Assembly: GCF_026627505.1 (NCBI RefSeq)
Contig: NZ_JAPNLK010000006.1
Coordinates: 1 to 64,000, forward strand
Length of the DNA stretch: 64,000 bases
DNA from: Streptomyces sp. H27-H5
GTDB lineage: Bacteria; Actinomycetota; Actinomycetes; Streptomycetales; Streptomycetaceae
Reading direction: 5' to 3'
Below, one piece after another: positions 16,606 through 30,084 of this stretch. The first letter of the stretch is position 1. The number at the start of each line of letters is the position of its first letter. The translations under genes were made by a program, and so were the position numbers. The notes beneath the pieces were generated by a model. That model had not been told where the DNA came from, made no database searches, and saw only the letters and a list, made by a program, of their open reading frames with translations.

Positions 16606-17514
16606 TCAGTACCAGCCCACCGCCCTGCGGACGACGTCGGGCGTGTTGGTGATGATCCCGTCCACGCCCATCTCCTGGACCTTCCGCGCCGTCGCCGCGT
16701 TGTCCACGGTCCAGGTGTCCACCTCCATGGCCTTGCCGTGGGGGCCGCGCAGGGCGTGCACGGCCGCCACCCAGTCCGCCGACAGGGTGGTGTGCCAGGG
16801 GTTGATCCGGTCGGTGAAGGCGGCGTAGCGCGGCAGCTCGGCCACGGTGGGCGTGCCCAGGAAGGCCGTCACGAGGTCGGGCCGCAGGTCGTGCACGATC
16901 CGGATGGAGTCGGCGCTGAAGCTCTGCACCACCAGCCGCCGGTCCACGCGGTTCCTGTCGAGCCAGCCGGTGGCGTCCAGCAGGTTCAGGGTCTCCCGCT
17001 CGATCCCCGGGTAGATCTCCGGCCGCTTGATCTCCAGCAGCAGCTTCTGCTGGTTGCGCCGCACCCGGGCGAGGTACTCCCGCAGGGTCGGCACCGTGGC
17101 GCCCGCGTACTGCTTGTCCTTGCCGAACCAGCTGCCCGCGTCCAGCAGGGCGATCTCGTCCGCGGTGAAGTCCTTGACCAGCCAGGGCTTGCGGTCGGGG
17201 AACACCTGCTCGACGTCGGTGGTGCGGGCCAGGTTGTCGTCGTGGATCACGACCAGGACGCCGTCCTTCGTGCGCTGGACGTCGTTCTCGACCCAGTCGA
17301 TGCCCATCCGCATCGCGAGGTCGATCGAGGCCAGCGTGTTCTCCGGGGCGTACGCCGAGGCCCCCCGGTGGGCGTAGACCACCGGAGGGGAGGACGCGAC
17401 CGTGCCGGACCCCGAGGCGGGACCGGACGCGGTGGCCGAGGTGGCCGTGCCCAGCACGGAGAGGGTGAGGCCCAGGACTGCGGCGGCCACGGCGGCTGGT
17501 CGGACGACGTACAT
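16606..17514 (-). CDS. Secreted glycerophosphodiester phosphodiesterase
   Basis: A 302-residue enzyme that hydrolyses glycerophosphodiesters to glycerol-3-phosphate and an alcohol. A signal peptide (MYVVRPAAVAAAVLGLTLSV, cleavage near TASG) sends it out of the cell. The TIM-barrel GDPD domain begins VVYAHRGASAYAPENT (H49, R50, E58), continues DWVENDVQRTKDGVLVVIHDD (E76, D78, H91), and ends with VDTWTVDNAATARKVQEMGVDGIITNTPDVV. All catalytic and metal-binding residues expected of the family are present. It probably serves phosphate or glycerol scavenging. It is divergent from uvrB across a 221-nt region. Confidence 0.93.
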   Translation of the reverse strand: MYVVRPAAVAAAVLGLTLSVLGTATSATASGPASGSGTVASSPPVVYAHRGASAYAPENTLASIDLAMRMGIDWVENDVQRTKDGVLVVIHDDNLARTTDVEQVFPDRKPWLVKDFTADEIALLDAGSWFGKDKQYAGATVPTLREYLARVRRNQQKLLLEIKRPEIYPGIERETLNLLDATGWLDRNRVDRRLVVQSFSADSIRIVHDLRPDLVTAFLGTPTVAELPRYAAFTDRINPWHTTLSADWVAAVHALRGPHGKAMEVDTWTVDNAATARKVQEMGVDGIITNTPDVVRRAVGWY

Positions 17515-17735
17515 GTGCGTTCTCCTCGGGTCGTGAGCCCTGCTCCTGCCTCAAACGGGCGCGGAGCGGCAGACGTTGCGGCGATGCACTTCACGGAGTT
17601 TCGCGATCATCATGCGGTTGAAGATCACGGGGCCGCCACCGAACTACGACAAACGGACCAGAATGGAGCAGACCCGCCGGACCCCCGGAGGCCGTGCCGG
17701 GCGTGAGTGTCAGTGGGGGGTCGTACGGTTGAGGC

Positions 17736-19883
<2,148 letters not shown>

Positions 19884-19973
19884 GGTGGGGGCTGTCAGTA
19901 GGGTTGGGCGACAGCCGCAGGTACACGCTGCGACCCGCCGACATCGGGGCGGGCCATGGAGAGGGGACATCAC

Positions 19974-20552
19974 GTGACGGTCAACATGACCAAGGGTCAG
20001 GCCATCAGTCTGCAGAAGGCGGACGGAGGCACGCTGACCGCGGTCCGGATGGGGCTCGGCTGGCAGGCGGCGAAGCGTCGGGGGCTGTTCGGGTCGCGGA
20101 CCCGGGAGATCGACCTGGACGCGTCGGCGGTGCTGTTCGCCGACAAGCAGCCGGTGGACGTCGTGTTCTTCCGGCACCTGCAGAGCGACGACGGTTCGGT
20201 CCGCCACACCGGTGACAACCTGGTCGGCGGCGTCGGCCAGGGCGGGGACGACGAGGCGATCCTCGTCGACCTCCAGCGCGTGCCGGTGCACATCGACCAG
20301 ATCGTCTTCACGGTGAACTCCTTCACCGGGCAGACGTTCCAGGAGGTGCAGAACGCCTTCTGCCGCATCGTCGACGAGACCAACGGCCAGGAACTGGCCC
20401 GCTACACCCTCGACGGCGGCGGCGCCTACACCGCGCAGATCATGGCGAAGGTGTCCCGCGTGGGCGCCGGCTGGCAGATGACGGCCCTCGGAAACCCGGC
20501 CAACGGTCGGACCTTCCAGGACCTCATGCCGTCGATCCTGCCGCACCTGTAA
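19974..20552 (+). CDS. TerD-family calcium-binding stress protein
   Basis: A 192-residue TerD domain protein. The signature MTKGQAISLQKADGGTL, the acidic DLDASAVLF, the loop HTGDNLVGGVGQGGDDEAILVDL with calcium-ligand aspartates and VFTVNSFTGQTFQEVQNAFCRI are all present. The GLGWQAAKRRGLFGSRTREI segment is usual for the actinobacterial group. The family is linked to tellurite, oxidative and envelope stress and, in Streptomyces, to development. The start GTG at 19974 follows GAGAGGGG. The next gene, 50 nt downstream, also begins with a TerD domain and the third is terC, forming a Ter locus. Confidence 0.93.
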   Translation: MTVNMTKGQAISLQKADGGTLTAVRMGLGWQAAKRRGLFGSRTREIDLDASAVLFADKQPVDVVFFRHLQSDDGSVRHTGDNLVGGVGQGGDDEAILVDLQRVPVHIDQIVFTVNSFTGQTFQEVQNAFCRIVDETNGQELARYTLDGGGAYTAQIMAKVSRVGAGWQMTALGNPANGRTFQDLMPSILPHL

Positions 20553-20602
20553 GCAGCACCGGACAAGAGCAAAGAGAAGAAGGCACGGGGGAGGGCTGCA
20601 CG

Positions 20603-22567
20603 ATGACGGCCGAACTGGTCCGGGGGCAGAACCACCCCCTGTCCAAGAGCAGGGTGGAGATCAGGGTCTCGGCGGGCACGCCGGTACTGGCCCTGGTCTC
20701 GACCGGTGACGACGAGGGCCGGTTGGCCGGACCCGCGGCGCTGGCCCACCCCGGCGCCCGGGCCCTGCCGGGCCTGGAGGTGCCGGACACGGTCGCGGGC
20801 GGGCACCGCTTCGCCGTCGACCTCGACGCCGTCGACGAAGCCGTCCACCGGCTCCGGGTGGTGCTCGTGCTGCCGCCCGGCGGCCCGGCGCGCTTCGGCG
20901 CGGTGCCGGCCTCGTACGTCGCCGTCGCCGAACCACAGGGCGCCGAGCTCGCCGGGTACACCCTGACGGGCCTGGAGTCCGAGACCGCCGTGGTCGCCCT
21001 GGAGCTGTACCGGCGCCAGGGCGCCTGGAAGGTCCGGGCCGTGGGCCAGGGGTACGCCGGCGGGCTGAGCGCCCTGCTGGTCGACGCCGGGCTGCCCGCG
21101 CCGGCCGCCGCCGAGCTGGCCGCCGTGGCCACGGGACTCGTGGCCACGGGGGACATCACCCTCGCGGCCATGCCGACCGGGCCGGTCCCCACCGTCCCGC
21201 GCGGCCTGCGCGCCCCGCTGGACGCGCCGCCCGCGACCGGGGCCCCGCAGGCCCCCGAGCCCCCGGACCCGATCCCGGTCTCCGACGTGCCCCTCGCGGG
21301 CGCGGGATCGGCCGGCGACACCGCGGGCGGTCCGCCGACCATCAGCTACGCCCACCCGCGCCGCCGCCGGACCAGCACCGAGGCGCCCGAGCCGGCGCCG
21401 CGTGCGGCCGAACCGGACGAGCCGGGCCGACCTCCGCGCCCCGTCGCCGGCGACGCCAGTGGCTGGTCCATGGACGAGCGGCTCTACAACCAGGTCTGGG
21501 GCATGTTCGAGGACATGGCCCGCACGGTCGCCGCCTACCGCAGCGCCGTCGAGTTCGCCGACTCCCGCATGGACCGGGAACTCGACGAGGCGCTCTCCGA
21601 CCCGCGCCACCGCCTCGGCGGCTCCGGCGACGGCGCCCGCGCCACCGCCCGGGCACGGCGCGAGGAACTCGTCGCCCAGGCCCGCGCCGTGCTCGACCGG
21701 GACCTGGCCCAGCTGGTCGCCGAGTCCGAAGTCGTCGAACCCGCGCTGCCGGCCGCGTACGCCCGCTGGGACAACCCCGTCTGGCACGCCCCCGGCACCC
21801 CCCAGGAGAATCCGCTCGCGCTGCGCCTGGGCGACCTGTCGCTGCCCGAACGGCCCGAGCTGCGCATCCCGATGCTCATGCGGGTGCCGCTGGAGCGCGG
21901 CCTGTGGATCGACAACGGCCGCACCGGCTCCGAGGCCGCCATGGCCATGGACACCGACCGGCTGCGCCGGGCCGCCATGGACATGGCCGTCGCGCACGCC
22001 GTCCGGCTGCTCGCCGTCCACCCCGGCGACAAGTACTCCGTCCACGTCATCGACGCCGCCGGGGCGGGCGCCGCCTCGCTGGCCCCGCTCGTCCGCTCCG
22101 GGGTGCTGGCCGGCCCGCCGGCCTCCGGTGCCGCCGGGGTGACCCAGACCCTCGCGCAGCTGACCCGGCGGGTCGATCTCGTACAGATGGCGCTGCGGGC
22201 CGGCGCCCCCGAGGACCTGCCGCCGGACGTGGACACGGCCGAGCAGCTCCTGATCGTCCACGACTTCCCGCACGGCTTCGACGACCGTTCCGTCACCCAG
22301 CTGCGCTACCTCGCCGACGAGGGTCCAGCGGTCGGCGTGCACCTGCTGATGGTCGCCGACCGTGACGAGGCCTCCGCGTACGGGCCGCTGCTCGACCCCC
22401 TGTGGCGCTCGCTGATGCGACTGTCGCCGATCCCCGACAACCACCTGGCCGACCCCTGGGTCCATCACGCCTGGACCTTCACCCCGGACCTGCCCCCGCA
22501 GGGCAGCCGGGTCCTCGACCAGGCACTGAACCGCATATCGGAGGTCCGGCGCAGCGCCCGCCCGTGA
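20603..22567 (+). CDS. TerD-domain protein fused to an FtsK-like region without a P-loop
   Basis: A 654-residue protein. Residues 1-190 resemble a divergent TerD domain (ELVRGQNHPLSKSRVEIRVSAGTPVLALV, FAVDLDAVDEAVHRLRVVLVL, ITLAAMPTG). Residues 190-290 are a Pro/Ala linker. From about 295 a helical segment (YNQVWGMFEDMARTVAAYRS, RRRE-type heptads) precedes an alpha/beta domain: IPMLMRVPLERGLWIDNGRTG, LLAVHPGDKYSVHVIDAAG, LAQLTRRVDLVQMALRAG, LLIVHDFPHGFDDRSVTQLRYLAD. That order resembles the first, non-catalytic ATPase repeat of Ter-associated FtsK/SpoIIIE proteins as I recall them; no GxxGxGK[ST] is present. It probably acts as a scaffold in a membrane-associated Ter complex (inference). It sits in one operon with the TerD gene upstream. 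Confidence 0.8.
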   Translation: MTAELVRGQNHPLSKSRVEIRVSAGTPVLALVSTGDDEGRLAGPAALAHPGARALPGLEVPDTVAGGHRFAVDLDAVDEAVHRLRVVLVLPPGGPARFGAVPASYVAVAEPQGAELAGYTLTGLESETAVVALELYRRQGAWKVRAVGQGYAGGLSALLVDAGLPAPAAAELAAVATGLVATGDITLAAMPTGPVPTVPRGLRAPLDAPPATGAPQAPEPPDPIPVSDVPLAGAGSAGDTAGGPPTISYAHPRRRRTSTEAPEPAPRAAEPDEPGRPPRPVAGDASGWSMDERLYNQVWGMFEDMARTVAAYRSAVEFADSRMDRELDEALSDPRHRLGGSGDGARATARARREELVAQARAVLDRDLAQLVAESEVVEPALPAAYARWDNPVWHAPGTPQENPLALRLGDLSLPERPELRIPMLMRVPLERGLWIDNGRTGSEAAMAMDTDRLRRAAMDMAVAHAVRLLAVHPGDKYSVHVIDAAGAGAASLAPLVRSGVLAGPPASGAAGVTQTLAQLTRRVDLVQMALRAGAPEDLPPDVDTAEQLLIVHDFPHGFDDRSVTQLRYLADEGPAVGVHLLMVADRDEASAYGPLLDPLWRSLMRLSPIPDNHLADPWVHHAWTFTPDLPPQGSRVLDQALNRISEVRRSARP

Positions 22568-22641
22568 GTCGGACGGCAGGTCGCGCGAACCGTTCCATGA
22601 CGGATGTGTGACCTGCCACTGACCTTTTCTTGGTACTCCCT

Positions 22642-22670
22642 TTACCTTTCCTCGGTTCGCCGGGTACTGT
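22642..22670 (+). promoter_or_regulatory. Possible terC promoter
   Basis: TACTGT (22665-22670) is a reasonable -10 hexamer, with TTACCT (22642-22647) 17 nt upstream as a weak -35. A start near 22677 would place the riboswitch fold at the very 5' end of the transcript. Confidence 0.35.
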
Positions 22671-22676
22671 GGTGCA

Positions 22677-22800
22677 CGCGGAGGGGAGTATTCCTGCTAC
22701 CTGCTACGGCGTACCCGTCAATACGGACCGCGATCGGTCCCGGGGCGCCGGCCCGAGGCCTCCAGGCCATCCGGGTGGAAGAGACCTCCGGCAGCGATGA
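22677..22800 (+). promoter_or_regulatory. Probable yybP-ykoY manganese riboswitch upstream of terC
   Basis: The leader contains the two hallmark internal-loop strands of the yybP-ykoY aptamer: GGGGAGTA at 22683-22690 and GAGACCTCCGG at 22781-22791. GC-rich helical arms lie between them (CCCGGGGCGCCGGCCCGAGG region). This RNA class senses Mn2+ and commonly precedes TerC-type and manganese exporter genes, which fits the terC gene starting at 22844. The likely switch mode is control of translation, because the ribosome-binding site GCCGGAGG (22826-22833) is just downstream and could pair with CCTCCGG in the aptamer 3' strand. Confidence 0.8.
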
Positions 22801-22843
22801 CGCTGACGAAGTGCTGAGCCATCCCGCCGGAGGCGTGTAGACA

Positions 22844-23827
22844 GTGGACGTTTCATTCAACATGTGGTTGCTGACCATTCTCGGTCTGAGCATCCTGATC
22901 GGCGCCGATTTCTTCATCGGCCGCAAGCCCCATGACGTATCCATGAAGGAAGCGGGCATCTGGACGGTCGTCTGGATCGCGCTCGCCGGCCTCTTCGGCC
23001 TCGGCCTGCTGTACTTCGGCAACGGCCAGGCGTCCCAGGAGTTCTTCGCCGGCTTCATCACCGAGAAGTCGCTGAGCGTCGACAACCTCTTCGTCTTCGT
23101 CCTGATCATGGCGAAGTTCGCGGTGCCTTCCCAGCTCCAGCAGCGCGTCCTGCTGATCGGCGTACTGATCGCCCTGGTGCTCCGCGCGATCTTCATCGCC
23201 GCCGGCGCCGCGATCATCACCAACTTCTCCTGGGTCTTCTACATCTTCGGCGCGTTCCTGATCTACACCGCCTGGAAGCTCATCCAGGAGGCGCGTGGGA
23301 ACGACGAGGAAGAGGAGTTCGAGGAGAACCGCCTCCTCAAGACCATCGAGAAGAAGTTCGGCGTCGCCGACCGCTACCACGGCACGAAGCTCTTCATCCG
23401 GAACAACGGCAAGCGCATCATGACCCCGCTGATGGTCGTCATGCTCGCCATCGGCACCACCGACGTGCTGTTCGCCCTGGACTCGATCCCCGCGATCTTC
23501 GGCCTCACCCAGGACCCGTACATCGTCTTCACCGCCAACGCCTTCGCCCTGATGGGTCTGCGCCAGCTGTACTTCCTCATCGGCGGCCTGCTCAAGAAGC
23601 TGGTCCACCTCAGCTACGGCCTGTCCGTCATCCTCGGCTTCATCGGCATCAAGCTGGTGCTGCACGCCCTGCACGAGTCCGGACTGCACGTCCCGCAGAT
23701 CTCCATCCCGGTCTCCCTGGGCGTCATCTGCGGCGTGCTGGTGATCACCACCATCACCAGCCTGATCGCCTCGAAGAAGCAGGCGGCGGCCGAGGCCGCC
23801 GCCGACTCCAAGACCATCGACGCCTAG
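22844..23827 (+). CDS. TerC-family integral membrane protein
   Basis: A 327-residue membrane protein with about nine predicted helices, starting VDVSFNMWLLTILGLSILIG. Family motifs are complete: ADFFIGRKPHDVSMKEA, SLSVDNLFVFVLIM (with the metal-site Asp and Asn), and TTDVLFALDSIPAIFGLTQDPYIVFTANAFALMGLR. TerC/Alx proteins export Mn2+ or support metal loading of secreted proteins. The start is GTG at 22844. The Mn2+-responsive leader directly upstream supports a role in manganese homeostasis. A charged cytoplasmic loop (NDEEEEFEENRLLK) sits between helices 4 and 5. The C-terminus is Ala/Lys-rich. Confidence 0.95.
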   Translation: MDVSFNMWLLTILGLSILIGADFFIGRKPHDVSMKEAGIWTVVWIALAGLFGLGLLYFGNGQASQEFFAGFITEKSLSVDNLFVFVLIMAKFAVPSQLQQRVLLIGVLIALVLRAIFIAAGAAIITNFSWVFYIFGAFLIYTAWKLIQEARGNDEEEEFEENRLLKTIEKKFGVADRYHGTKLFIRNNGKRIMTPLMVVMLAIGTTDVLFALDSIPAIFGLTQDPYIVFTANAFALMGLRQLYFLIGGLLKKLVHLSYGLSVILGFIGIKLVLHALHESGLHVPQISIPVSLGVICGVLVITTITSLIASKKQAAAEAAADSKTIDA

Positions 23828-23855
23828 GCCCTGTCGGGGTCGGGAGTCCTTCGAC

Positions 23856-25220
23856 TCACACGGGGGCGGCCGCTTCGGCCGCCCCCGTTCGCGTGCCCCC
23901 GGCCGCCTTCGAGGCCCGCTCGCCGAGCACCGTCGGGTTCGTCTCCGGCAGCAGCGCGAAGCAGCCCAGGCTGACCAGGGCGATCACGGTCAGGTACACC
24001 GCGACCCCCCAGGGCGGCCCGGAACCGTCCGCCAGCGCGGTCGCCACGATCGGGGTCAGCGCCCCGCCCAGCACCCCGCCCAGGTTGTAGCCGACGGCCG
24101 CCCCCGTGCAGCGGATCCGCGGGGCGTACAGCTCGGGCAGGTACGCGCCCACCACGGCGAACATCGTCACCATGCCCAGCAGCGCCACCACGCAGCCCAG
24201 GGTCATCAGCAGTGGATCCGCAGTCCGCAGCAGCGCGACGAAGGGGAACATCCACACCGCGCAGAGCGCGCAACCGGCCAGGCACAGCGGGCGGCGCCCC
24301 CACCGGTCGCCGCACAGCGCCACCAGCGGGGTCGCCAGACCCTTCAGGGCGACCGCCGCCATCACGCAGGCCAGCATGACCGTACGGTCCACCCGCAGGT
24401 GCTCGGTGGCGTACGCCAGGGACCAGGTGGTGACCGCGTAGAAGACGGCGTAACCGATCGCCAGCGCCCCGCCGGTCAGCAGGAGCAGCCGCCAGTGGCC
24501 CCGCACCACCTCGCCGAGCGGGCTGCGCGCGCGGCGGCCCGTCTCGGCGAGCGCGCGGAACTGCGGGGTCTCCTCGACCGAGTGCCGCAACCACAGCCCG
24601 GCCAGCGCGGGCACCGCGGCGGCCCAGAACGGGACCCGCCAGCCCCAGGCGGTGAACTGCGCGTCGGTCAGGGTCGCGGACAGGGTCAGCATCAGACCGT
24701 TGGCCAGCAGGAAGCCCACGGCCGGGCCGGCCTGCGGGAAGCTCGCCCACAGCCCGCGCCGGTGCTCGGGCGCGTGCTCGGCCGTCAACAGCACGGCGCC
24801 GCCCCACTCGCCGCCGAGCCCGAGTCCCTGGAGGAAGCGCAGCAGGAGCAGCAGGAGCGGGGCGGCGATGCCGATGGACGCGTACGAGGGCACACAGCCG
24901 ACCGCCACCGTGGCGAGGCCGGTCAGCAGCAGGGAGCCCAGCAGGACGGGGCGGCGGCCGTACCGGTCGCCGATGTGGCCGAAGACGGCCGAACCGAGGG
25001 GGCGGGCCAGGAAGCCGATGCCGAAGGTGCCGAAGGCGGCGAGGGTCCCGGCGAGCGGCGAGAGGGACGGGAAGAACAGCGGGCCGAGCACCAGGGCCGC
25101 GGCCGTGCCGTACACGAAGAAGTCGTAGAACTCGATGGCGGTGCCGGCGAGGGAGGCCGAGGCGAGCCGCAGCATCGAGGGAGGTGCCGAGGAGGGGACG
25201 GGGGAGGGGTCTTGTCGCAT
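23856..25220 (-). CDS. MFS transporter, MHS (metabolite:H+ symporter) type
   Basis: A 454-residue, about 12-helix transporter. The pattern SLAGTAIEFYDFFVYGTAAALVLG, GFLARPLGSAVFGHIGDRYGRRPVL, LRFLQGLGLGGEWGGAVL and YGRR/WGRRPLCLAG is typical of the MHS family (proline/betaine, shikimate or alpha-ketoglutarate symporters). The substrate is not predictable. The start ATG at 25218-25220 gives MRQDPSPVPSS; a GTG eight codons upstream is possible. There is no strong ribosome-binding site. Its last codons form the 3' hairpin shared with terC. Confidence 0.88.
   Translation of the reverse strand: MRQDPSPVPSSAPPSMLRLASASLAGTAIEFYDFFVYGTAAALVLGPLFFPSLSPLAGTLAAFGTFGIGFLARPLGSAVFGHIGDRYGRRPVLLGSLLLTGLATVAVGCVPSYASIGIAAPLLLLLLRFLQGLGLGGEWGGAVLLTAEHAPEHRRGLWASFPQAGPAVGFLLANGLMLTLSATLTDAQFTAWGWRVPFWAAAVPALAGLWLRHSVEETPQFRALAETGRRARSPLGEVVRGHWRLLLLTGGALAIGYAVFYAVTTWSLAYATEHLRVDRTVMLACVMAAVALKGLATPLVALCGDRWGRRPLCLAGCALCAVWMFPFVALLRTADPLLMTLGCVVALLGMVTMFAVVGAYLPELYAPRIRCTGAAVGYNLGGVLGGALTPIVATALADGSGPPWGVAVYLTVIALVSLGCFALLPETNPTVLGERASKAAGGTRTGAAEAAAPV
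23861..23887. terminator. Strong bidirectional hairpin after terC
   Basis: CGGGGGCGGCCG (23861-23872) pairs perfectly with CGGCCGCCCCCG (23876-23887) around a 3-nt loop. It lies 34 nt after the terC stop and inside the last codons of the convergent MFS gene, so it can serve both transcripts. Confidence 0.75.
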
Positions 25221-25401
25221 GGTGCGGGAACTACCCCGCCCCACACCCTCGGGACGTGCGTTCGGTCGTCATCGACCGGAAGGAGTGCACCCCTTCACGG
25301 CGTTGACGGGGCTCCGACCGGCCGTCGGACGGCGGCCGGCGGTCGGCGAACCGCCACCGGAGGCCGGCCGGCATCCGACGCCGGCCGGACGACGGTGACC
25401 G

Positions 25402-26058
25402 CTACCAGCCGCGCTCGCGCCATTCGGCCAGGTGCGGCCGCTCGGTGCCGATCGTGGTGTCGTTGCCGTGCCCCGGGTAGACCCAGGCCTCGTCCGGCAG
25501 CTGCTCGAAGAGCTTGTGCTCGACGTCGTCGATCAGCTGCGCGAAGGCCTTCGCGTCGCCCGAGGTGTTGCCGACGCCGCCCGGGAAGAGGCAGTCGCCG
25601 GTGAACACGTGCGGGTGTCCGTGCGGGTCGTCGTAGACCAGCGCGATCGAGCCGGGGGTGTGACCGACCAGGTGCCGCGCGGTCAGCTCGACGCGCCCCA
25701 CCCGGATCGTGTCCCCGTCCCGCACCGGCACGTCCGTGGCGACCGGGATGCCCTCGGCGTCGAAGGCGCCCGCGTACGTGCGCGCGCCGGTGGCCTCGAC
25801 CACCGCCTGGAGCGCGCCCCAGTGGTCGCCGTGCCGGTGGGTGGTGACCACGGACGCGATGCCGCCGTCGCCGATCAGCTGCAGGATCGTCTCCGGCTCG
25901 GCGGCCGCGTCGATCAGCAGCTGCTCGTCGGTCGCCCGGCAGCGCAGCACGTAGGCGTTGTTGTTCATCGGGCCCACCGCGACCTTGGAAATCATCAGGT
26001 CCGAGAGTTCATGCACGTCGGCCGGACCGCCGACCTTCACCGCTCCGCTGTACGTCAT
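25402..26058 (-). CDS. MBL-fold metallo-hydrolase
   Basis: A 218-residue enzyme of the glyoxalase II-like branch. The zinc motif THRHGDHW gives H74, H76, D78 and H79. Further ligands lie in RHLVGHTPGSIAL (His), FTGDCLFPGGVGN (Asp) and YPGHGNDTT (His). The length and the GHG ending are those of hydroxyacylglutathione-hydrolase-like or mycothiol-thioester hydrolases. The gene begins ATG at 26056-26058, 9 nt after the end of the mycothiol-isomerase-fold gene at 26068 on the same strand. The two are likely one operon, which supports a thiol-linked detoxification role (inference). Confidence 0.92.
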   Translation of the reverse strand: MTYSGAVKVGGPADVHELSDLMISKVAVGPMNNNAYVLRCRATDEQLLIDAAAEPETILQLIGDGGIASVVTTHRHGDHWGALQAVVEATGARTYAGAFDAEGIPVATDVPVRDGDTIRVGRVELTARHLVGHTPGSIALVYDDPHGHPHVFTGDCLFPGGVGNTSGDAKAFAQLIDDVEHKLFEQLPDEAWVYPGHGNDTTIGTERPHLAEWRERGW

Positions 26059-26067
26059 GTGTCGATC

Positions 26068-26766
26068 CTAGAGCGGCGGGAGAGCGGGGAGGGAGCCGCC
26101 GTCCACCGTCAGGTGCGCGCCGAGGTCGCCGCGCCCGGCCAGCCAGCCCAGCAGTTCGGCGCCGGTGCCGGACACGGTGACCGGGGCGCCGTCGCCGCCT
26201 GAGACGTTCCAGGTGCGGCCGGGGCCGCCGGACCCGAGCACGAGGGTCACCGGCGGGACCTCCCGCCGGCCGGACCAGCGGTCGGCCAGGAACTCGATCT
26301 CACGGGCGGTGAACTCGTCCGGGAGGTCGGCGAGCCCGTACCCGATGCCGAGGTCGACGTGGTGCAGCTCGACCTCCACGAGACGGCGGAAGGGGATCCG
26401 GGCGACGGAGTCGGTGACACCGTTGCGCAGCTCCACGGTCCGGGACCAGTCCTGCGGGAGTTCGGTCGCCGCCTCGTACCGGGAGGCGGAATTCCGGAGG
26501 TCCTCCAGCTGTTCCACCAGGGGTCGGCCCGAGTCGCGCGCGATGTCCGCGTCGCGCGTGGCGGCGCTCGCGTACATGGGGCGTCCTTCGACGACGTTCA
26601 CGAGGGCGTCCGCGTTGCGTGCCAGGTGGGCCAGGACGTGGCCGCGGGTCCACCCGGGGAGGAGTGACTCCTCGGCCAGGGCGGCGTTGTCCAGTTTCGC
26701 GGCCGCGGTCAGCAACCGATCGGTGGCCTCACGCAGGGATCGCAGGTCGTGCACATGATCAGTCAT
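26068..26766 (-). CDS. Maleylpyruvate isomerase family protein (DinB/MDMPI fold)
   Basis: A 232-residue protein. The N-terminal four-helix DinB-like domain has [15 protein letters not shown] and [29 protein letters not shown] (the His in [11 protein letters not shown] is a metal ligand) and [14 protein letters not shown] with further histidines. The C-terminal domain is SCP2-like ([26 protein letters not shown]). Members use mycothiol as cofactor for isomerisation or thiol transfer; the physiological substrate here is unknown. The start is ATG at 26764-26766. It is divergent from uvrA and probably co-transcribed with the MBL hydrolase gene downstream. Confidence 0.9.
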   Translation of the reverse strand: MTDHVHDLRSLREATDRLLTAAAKLDNAALAEESLLPGWTRGHVLAHLARNADALVNVVEGRPMYASAATRDADIARDSGRPLVEQLEDLRNSASRYEAATELPQDWSRTVELRNGVTDSVARIPFRRLVEVELHHVDLGIGYGLADLPDEFTAREIEFLADRWSGRREVPPVTLVLGSGGPGRTWNVSGGDGAPVTVSGTGAELLGWLAGRGDLGAHLTVDGGSLPALPPL

Positions 26767-26953
26767 GCATCCGAGCCTAGTGCGGACAAGGCCTCCGCCA
26801 CACGATCGGGTGAACAGGTCTTGCGCGTGCCGTAAATCGAATGTGCGTGCTATACGCTCGGAAGTCCACTCATCAAGCCCATCGCAGAGGCGCCCCCCAT
26901 ACCCTGGGACGGGGGCCCGTGCCCCCGCTCTCTCAAGAAAGGTGCGGACCGGC

Positions 26954-29959
<3,006 letters not shown>

Positions 29960-29978
29960 GTCCTGTCGTCGATCGGGA

Positions 29979-30018
29979 AAGGGGCGCCCGCGTACGGCTT
30001 CGTACGCGGGCGCCCCTT
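29979..30018 (+). terminator. Strong 18-bp terminator hairpin after uvrA
   Basis: AAGGGGCGCCCGCGTACG (29979-29996) pairs perfectly over 18 bp with 30001-30018, with loop GCTT, 19 nt after the uvrA stop. It also lies downstream of the convergent minus-strand gene that ends at 30085. Confidence 0.9.
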
Positions 30019-30084
30019 CGTCATGCCGGGCGGGCAGGTGGAGCGTCGGGCGGGCGGCCGGCGGCGTGCGGGCGCGGGCGGCGA

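Noticed and set aside
25245..25401. GCCGGCCGG inverted repeats upstream of the MHS transporter
   Set aside because: Short GC-rich repeats of this kind are common by chance at this base composition; no operator structure stands out.
26821..26860. Possible LexA/SOS box upstream of uvrA (TCGAATGTGCG region)
   Set aside because: Only the first half resembles the actinobacterial consensus (CGAAC...GTTCG); the second half does not match.
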